Part shown: positions 57,123-64,000 of the stretch, in pieces | Position numbering within the stretch: the stretch's first letter is position 1 | Layout of the letters: every line of letters starts with the position of its first letter | Origin: Stromatinia cepivora | Lineage: Eukaryota; Ascomycota; Leotiomycetes; Helotiales; Sclerotiniaceae | Assembly: GCA_014898415.1 (NCBI GenBank) | Contig: RCTD01000002.1 | Coordinates: 434,001 to 498,000, forward strand | Length of the DNA stretch: 64,000 nucleotides | Direction: 5' to 3' | The notes under the pieces: generated by a model | Told to the model about the DNA's origin: nothing | Database searches by the model: none | What the model saw: the letters and a program-made list of their open reading frames with translations, nothing else | Translations under genes and position numbers: made by a program

Positions 57123-58855
57123 TATGGGCTAATGTTTTATATATTAGATCTATAAACTACTTTCTACAAATCCATAAATAATACTATATTAGAAAAGAGA
57201 ATTATAATCTCTTTTTTAGTTATTAATAATGTCTTTATATTATTTCCCGTTTTATATAGTAATATTCTTTACTTTTTATAGTAATATATTCTCTTCTCTA
57301 TTTTTTAGTGGTTTTATTTGTTTTCGAATGGTTTTATATATTTCTGAGTAATCTCAATTTATTATCTCTACTTAAATAAGAACATCTTAAGTAATTACTT
57401 TTGCTTATAGTGATTATAAGCGATTACTATTCTTCTCCTTATTATGAGAAAAAGCAATCAATTTATTTAGATACTCTTTTTTACTAACAATTTGGAGTAT
57501 AACTGTAGAGGAGTGAATAGCTTTAATTCTTAATAATAAACTAGTTTATTTAGGAGGTATAAAAAAACCTAGATTTCCCCTGAGAGGTTTTTATTAGTAT
57601 ATGTATCGATGCCTTTCTGTATTTATAACTCTAGATCTAGCTATGTTTTATATATTCCTAGGGAGATCTCAATAAGACGTTAATAACTATAAATAAATAA
57701 ATAAATAAATAAATATATAATATTAACTTTATTATTCTACATTCAAGGAAATTAGACCTCTTTTTATACTTTTTCACTTATATCTAATCTTCTTTTTTCG
57801 AAAATCTCTTCCTAATTCGGTTATTCTTTTAAATAAAGAATTCTTTATTTCTTTTATTCTTTTGAAATGAGAGTCTTATATTGGATTAGGTGATTAGCTT
57901 ATAAATCAATCATTATCTTATCGATCTATATGATCTTAACTATACGAATAATTAGGCTTATATAATATATATACTACTAAATTATATTATAATTCGAATT
58001 TATAATAAAATTAAAAATTTAAATTAGTAGTTTTATTATATATATTAGACTTAAGCGTTCAAAAGAGATAAATATTATATTGTTATTTTAATTAAAACAA
58101 TATATTTGAAGTATAAAATAAACAAAGAAGATTTAATTATTAAAGAATTCAATTATATTATTAAAATAAATAAGCTTTCTAATTAGAAGATTTAAGAGAA
58201 ATAGAAAAGTTAAAAAAAAACTATGAAAAAGCATATGGATTTATAATATCTTTTTAATATAAAGCCTAACCCATTAAAACAATCTAATAAAACATAATAA
58301 AATAAAAATCGAAATAAAAGAAAACGATTTTCAACTCTAATTAGCTTATTACTATTAATACCACCTCATTATTGATCTTAATTATTACCTTATTATTAAG
58401 ATTCTAAATTAGATTTACAATCTATTATTATATTACAATTAAAAGAAACATTAATTATCTATAAAACTTTCCTTCCTTTTTAAATTAATAATAATATAAA
58501 GATTATAGAAAATAAAGAATATTAATTATCATCTCTTCTTCAATCAAATAATAAAATCTAGTAAAACTAATATAGAAATATTAAAAAGAATTAAAAAAGA
58601 AAATAAAGAATAATAAAAACTTATTAAAATAAATATCAATATTATTTATAATTGTCGGGATAGAGATCATGTGACCGTGCTAGCGCTTGCGCTAGCGCCT
58701 TTCGGCACTATAGCAATATATTTCATAATCCTAGCTTTTAGAATCTTAAGTAATATTATAATAGTATGAATTATAGTACTATATTGACTTCATTATTCTC
58801 ATAATGATATTAATACTAATTAATAATATTATAAATCAGAAATCTAAGACTTTAT
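57123..58855. other. AT-rich DNA between Copia-2 elements; microsatellite and GC palindrome
   Basis: No gene recognised. An (AAAT)n microsatellite lies at about 57690-57714. A small GC-rich patch starts TGTCGGGATAGAG at 58653 and contains the palindrome GCTAGCGC-TT-GCGCTAGC (58679-58696). That patch may be the start of a further LTR (TGTC..., CATGTGACC), but no partner or duplication was found. Confidence 0.45.
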
Positions 58856-59165
58856 TATCACGGGATAGTATAATTACAGAGCACTTTCAGGGATCGGGGA
58901 ATAGATGGTACATATGATTGATAGAGTAAAAGAATTGAATGATTTTCCCTTGATTATATGAATCAAAAGTTGTATATATAAAAGAAATATATGATTATTT
59001 AGCCGATATATATTTTAATTAGACTAGATCTTTGTTTATTAGTATATTAGGATCATTTTATCAATCGAAGAAATTAATAAGGATTAAAAGATCCTTCATT
59101 TTGATTGGAAAGTATATGCTTTAATTCTTTGTAGAATATAGAGGATTATAGAGCTTTTTGTAATA
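58856..59165 (-). repeat. 3' LTR of Copia-2 copy c
   Basis: 310 bp, reverse complement of the LTRs at 30158, 43342, 51294 and 56814; starts (minus strand) TATTACAAAAAGC and ends CCCGTGATA. Confidence 0.88.
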
Positions 59166-59530
59166 TACTCTCTAGATTGAAAAACGATTTGAAACAAATG
59201 GAAAAGTATAGAAAATAACAATTTATTTGATTTGTAAAGGAATATACAAAATGATTATAAGTAGATATTAATAAAGGAGTAATATAATATATAAACCTGA
59301 AATAATCCTGGTATTTTTGAAATAAAGAAGAATTTTATTATATATAAATCACAAATTTCTTTTGGTTTTTGATTTGCTATTTGCGATATTTTTCGAAATC
59401 AAGATTTTGAACAATAAAAAGAAAGTTTTCTGTCAAAAGAATATAGAAGAATAATTGATCCTATAATGTAATAATTGAAAATGTATATAATTGTTAGATT
59501 ATAATATATTAATCATGATGATAAAATAAA

Positions 59531-61055
59531 ATGAATGAATTTTTAAAGGTATATGGATTTTCTCTTTGTATTCTCGTTTTTGTCTTAATTAAGTTTTTAT
59601 TGATCATTATTGTACCTAAGATTTCGGGGTCTAAAAAGACTAAATAAATGAATCTCAATTATACTAAATAAACAATAATTGAAAAAAAAGTTTTGAAAGA
59701 ATTGAATACAAAAGAAGATTCCAGTATTCCTTTAAGGGATCAACAAATCAAATAAAAAAAGTTAATGAATCTAATATAAATAACAAATCAAGATATCGAT
59801 CTTTAAGAGTATAATTTAATTAAATCTACTCCTAAAATAATATATAATTATCTATTTCAGAAATCACTCCCCTTTATTGAAAGAACTATTATTTATTATA
59901 GTCAATTGTTTATTATAGATTTAGATAATAATTTGAAGGTAGATTTCGTTTTTGAATTTTATTATATAATTAAAAGGTTTTACTAATTCTGTATTTGTAA
60001 TTATCGAAATAAGAATTGTTTGATAAAGAAAAGAAAAGAAAAAGGGTTTCTCTATTTGATAATAACGATTCATTTGATTCTTTAGTATTGGGTTTTTCGG
60101 ATAATAAATTAAATAAAGAAAAAAAAGAAAAAAGATTATCAAAAATTATTAGTTTTCTAGCCAAAACAAAAGATAAAGGGGATTGTGGGGGGGGCGGTTA
60201 TTTATATATTCGATATATGAAATCGTTGATTATTGGAAGATATAATTTTTATAACGAATACTTTGTTGATTCTTTTAAACTGAATAATCGTTAATATTGG
60301 AATTGTAATATTTATTTATATATTCTCTTATTGGTTTTCCTTTATTTTTTGATAGATTATTATATCGTTATTCATTAACAAAATTCGAAAATAAGTTTTT
60401 TGTTTATTCTTTACCTTTATAATATATTGATTATTGATTGTATAATTTAAATAGGGATACAGAATTGTAATGAAAATAATATTAGAGATTAAGGAGAAAA
60501 GAGAAGTTGTTCTTTCGCCTTTATATTATTATTTCTTTTTTCTTTGTTATATTATTTATTAAAGTTCTTGAAAAGCTGAATAAAGGAAATATATCATAAT
60601 TTCGGAGAGCGATAATAAAAATGAGAAAAAAAGAATGGTAAAGAAAAAGAAAAGAAAGAAGCAAATAGTATATCCAAAGAAAAGGGAAAGGAAGATTAGT
60701 TTTTTAGCTTCTATAGTATTGATGATATTAATAATTCTGATTGCTTTAATTGTTCTTTATTTATTGATTATTATAGATAATCCTAAAGCTTTTTTATTTG
60801 AACTTTAAGTTATTGAATTTAAAAAGAAATTTATCCTTTTTTGAAGATAAAAAAATAAAAAGTAAAGGAATGATTAATCTTAATTATTCTTTATTTCTTA
60901 ATGGATATAAATTATATAAATTAAAGTATATTATAGAAAAATATAATGATCTGGAATACCAAATAGGACTTATTTCATTTATATTAAAGGGAAGAATTAC
61001 AAGTTCTAGATTATTGTTACTCAAGTTTTATGATTCTATTGTTCATATTTTGTAG
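59531..61055 (+). pseudogene. Antisense membrane-protein-like region in Copia-2 copy c
   Basis: Since copy c is on the minus strand, its antisense region reads on the plus strand. N-terminus MNEFLKVYGFSLCI from ATG 59531 followed by a hydrophobic helix and KISGSKKTK, then broken stretches. Frame 60016-60294 carries KRKRVSLFDNNDSFDSLVLGFSDNKLN, KTKDKGD and YLYIRYMKSLI; past a TAA it continues with the second helix and HQQNSKIS. Frame 60798-61055 is the C-terminal part (NLNYSLFLNGYKLYKLKYIIEKYNDL). A run of G in GDCGGGGYLY is unusual for this AT-rich sequence. Function unknown. Confidence 0.58.
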
Positions 61056-61099
61056 ATTGAAAAAGGATCGGAAATGTTTGAACTTTTGTTTTATAAGAT

Positions 61100-64000
61100 T
61101 CTTAATAAATTTGTCAGCAATTATATCAATAATCAATAAATAGATTATATAAAAGTTCCTTTTTGAATATTCTTAATATAATTATATATTTTGGATATCG
61201 ATATAATATAATTTCATAAAGATCCATTCATTCTCATCGACCACCAATCTGATCACTTGCTGGTTATCGCAAAAGATCGTTACAAATTCTTTCATTATTA
61301 GATCGATCTCTTTTAAGAAATATAGGATTACCATAATTTCTTTTGATATATATTCGATTCCGAAAAGTTCTACTTCAATAATCGAAATAATCACGGTATC
61401 TTGCTTAGATACTTTCCATATAATTAAATCATCGAAAAGGGATATAATATATTCTTAGAATAATCGATAAATATCTGGATTATTTGTAAACGAGGTATTT
61501 AAGAAAACGAAAAGTTATAATATTTGATTACCGCTATATTGGATTATAAAATATCTTATATTCTATAAATATTGTATACAATAATTAACGGCTTTTATAT
61601 AATCACTTGATAAATTAATCAAATAATAATTCAATTATAAAATAGCAAATAATATATCCGCTTTTATAATGATTATAATGTATAATATTGATCCCATTTT
61701 CTTTTAATATATTTTTATAATATATATAGGAGCTTGATCCTGATTTATCCGAAATATTATTATTAAAAACAGAATACTTATTATCTTATTTGTTATTTTG
61801 AATTTTTTAGTAATCTTTTTAAGATATATATTATAAATTAATTATATTGTATTGTTTTATTTCGAAATTATATTTAGTAATAATTGTTATTATAATTCGA
61901 AATAATTGATTTGTTAATATAGCAGTATAAATAATCTTAATAATATTCTTAGTCTAGAGATTTTTTTATATTATTAAATATAAATAATAATAAATGATTA
62001 AACCTTGATTATTATATTTATATATAAATATTTATTAAAGAGGGATCGGTTTTATAGATTCCAATCCAAAATCGATTTTATACTAGATTTTTTTAGTCTT
62101 AAAGTTATCAATCTTAAAATCATAATTCTATTTGAATCAATATTTTATTTGATAATCTTTTAATTGATAATAAAAACAAAATAATTTTAAAATTACAAAT
62201 ATATAAATTCGGAGAAATAGTATTATTTATAATCCATTAATCATAGATTAAATAGAAAATAGTAATGATTTTGCTTCAATTCCAATAATGATTATATTAT
62301 AAATTATTATAAATTGAAAATACTCTTTTATATTGTTCATTTTTTGTTGATCAGATCAGAATATAGAATGAAAGTTGTTTAAACAGAATAATCCTATTGA
62401 ATTTGTTCTTTGAAATATAACGATTTCTATATAAGATCCAATATTAGGATCGTTCTCTTGATGATATTATTATATATATAATTGCCTTTATATATATATT
62501 GATTGTTTTAGAATACAAAAGCCAGATGATTTTTGAAAGAAAGATGATTCCGAATAGTAATCGTATAATTGAAACTCAAACGGATTGATCTAAACCCTAA
62601 ATATTTCAATTCTTATAATATAAATTTTCTTAGATATCTATTTAAGATTATAAATCCGCGAATCCTTTATAAATCGATCAAATGAATATATAAGATACAA
62701 TAATCTTTGTAATAATTAGATTTCCTTTATAGAATATTCTGATTGATTATTCCAATATATATACTTCCTTTTGGAATATTGAAATTAATCGATTGAAGTA
62801 GTTTCTCAATCACTTTTATATATATCGCAAAGAATATTAATAATATAACCAATAAGTTCATACTTTATATTTTTTATATCAATATATTCAATAAAATCGG
62901 GATCTGTATTATTATTATAAATATTTTTTTGAACAACATCAATATTTTTATCTACAAAATATAATTACTTTTCAATGAAAGAATTGGCTTTTCTGGTTTT
63001 TTCAATAAAAGGATCGATTAATGTTTATATATTTTCATTATATATTTTATCTTTATTATTTGAAGGATTAAATGGATTGGATAATCCTAAATTGATTTCT
63101 TTATTTCTATTATTACTTTTTAGATCTTTGTTTGCCCCCAAAACCAATTTATTTGTAAATAATAGATTTGAAATATATTTGATAAATAAATCAAGGGTTT
63201 TTCGATTTATAAAAATAGGTAGATAAATAAAATTGTTATGATTATCCTTGTTTTGAATAATCGTTCTATTCATTTCAATATAATTTTGTATATCAAAGGC
63301 TTTAATGAATTGTTTAAGCTTTTTTATAATATGAATATTAATCATTCAATTAATAGAATTCATATAATAAATGAATTCCTTATTGAATATTATATTTCGA
63401 GTAATAATAACTTTATCGAATTTGAATATTTATATATAATAGATTAGTATATTTAGGATATAGTTTATTAAATATTTAATATATATTCAAGGATTGATTT
63501 TATATTATTTCCTATTAATTCCAGCTTTTCTGTTTTTATTCAAAGGGTAAATTCGGCATTTATATTTGTAGATTCTATTCCAATTGGGATAGAGATCATT
63601 AGATATTTTCTTTATAAATAAAGGGTTATCTTTGTAAAAATAATTACGAAATTATATATCGAATATCTCATTAAATGATTTGAAGGACCCGATCTTCAAA
63701 GGATCTATATTATATAAATAAATAGCAATTTGTATTATTTTTATCTACAATTTGTTCAATAAATTTATTATAAACTATATTTTTATTTATTTTGTAATTA
63801 TTTTTTGTTTTGTATATTTTAATCCTTTATTAGATTTATATATATAAAACAAGAATAATTCGAATTCGATGTTTTCTTGTTTGATCTATTTCTCAAATAA
63901 TATTATTCTTATAATTCCAATAATAAATATATCATTATCCTACCTAATCGCTACAATCGCTAGACTATATTTATAGTGAACCCAGATTACAAAGCTTTGA
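61100..64000 (-). pseudogene. Copia-2 copy c pol relic
   Basis: Minus strand: RNase H with EVELFGIEYISKEI and FCDNQQVIRLVVDEN (61394-61182), the least damaged RNase H of this family in the window. Upstream are the RT relic, the acidic linker with IEMNRTIIQNKDNHNNFIYLPIF (63345-63025), and integrase sequence to the window edge. Plus-strand frames at 62975-63447 are shadows. Confidence 0.82.

Larger units (their letters stand above)
58856..64000 (-). mobile_element. Copia-2 copy c, minus strand, runs off the window
   Basis: Third copy of Copia-2, reversed. Its 3' LTR is at 58856-59165 (plus-strand start TATCACGGGATAG), followed rightward by the antisense region and then pol in reverse order: RNase H near 61180-61400, RT about 62000-62800, linker near 63000-63345, integrase to the window edge. 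It is RIP-degraded like the others. The five bases left of it, TTTAT (58851-58855), are the expected target duplication; the other end is not visible. Confidence 0.88.

Noticed and set aside
57690..57714. AAAT microsatellite as a telomere or centromere repeat
   Set aside because: Only about six units, isolated; an ordinary simple repeat.

Overview
This window looks like nuclear DNA of a filamentous ascomycete (Pezizomycotina). The genes carry short 51-74 nt GT-AG introns and belong to typical fungal secondary-metabolism families. They sit in one GC-balanced island (about 14.7-29.4 kb) between two extremely AT-rich blocks (1-14.7 kb and 29.4-64 kb). The AT-rich blocks consist largely of LTR retrotransposons wrecked by C-to-T and G-to-A changes, the pattern left by repeat-induced point mutation (RIP). 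I cannot name the species from sequence alone.

Left block (1-14728). A 5-deep nest of elements can be read from LTR ends and target-site duplications (TSDs). A Gypsy chromovirus relic is interrupted by Copia-1 copy d (minus), which is interrupted by copy c (plus), then copy a (plus), then copy b (plus). Copy b is complete: 2615-8095, 166-bp LTRs, TSD ATATA. A different, GC-normal solo LTR (8738-9028) sits inside copy c.

Gene island (14.7-29.4 kb). Four apparently intact genes can be modelled: an A-T-TE NRPS-like arylpyruvate-dimerising synthetase candidate (minus, 4 exons, 932 aa), a zinc-independent MDR reductase (minus, intronless, very GC-rich), a DHA2-type MFS exporter (plus, 4 exons, 532 aa) and a group A FAD monooxygenase (plus, 4 exons, 447 aa). 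Together they resemble a small biosynthetic cluster of the terrequinone/atromentin kind, where an A-T-TE enzyme sits beside an MDR-type reductase; monooxygenation and export would follow. No aminotransferase, prenyltransferase or transcription factor is visible. The island also holds a Tc1/mariner-like MITE and a half copy of it, a fold-back element, a RIP-damaged fragment of a putative Helitron-associated protein, and a 13-copy 31-bp minisatellite just upstream of the monooxygenase.

Right block (29.4-64 kb). One large Copia-2 element (copy a, 30158-57122, TSD TATGG) has been blown apart by four later insertions: Copia-1 copy e (minus, TSD TATAA), Z1 (TSD ATTTA), a complete Copia-2 copy b (43342-51601, TSD ATACT) and Z2 (TSD AATTT). 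Subtracting the inserts leaves 8261 bp for copy a against 8260 bp for copy b, which supports the reading. A third Copia-2 copy (c, minus) starts at 58856 and runs off the window. All three Copia-2 copies carry, between RNase H and the 3' LTR, a conserved antisense reading region for a membrane-protein-like product. Z1 and Z2 are 2.47-kb non-autonomous LTR elements that carry a piece of Copia-1 in antisense. No rRNA, tRNA or CRISPR was seen.
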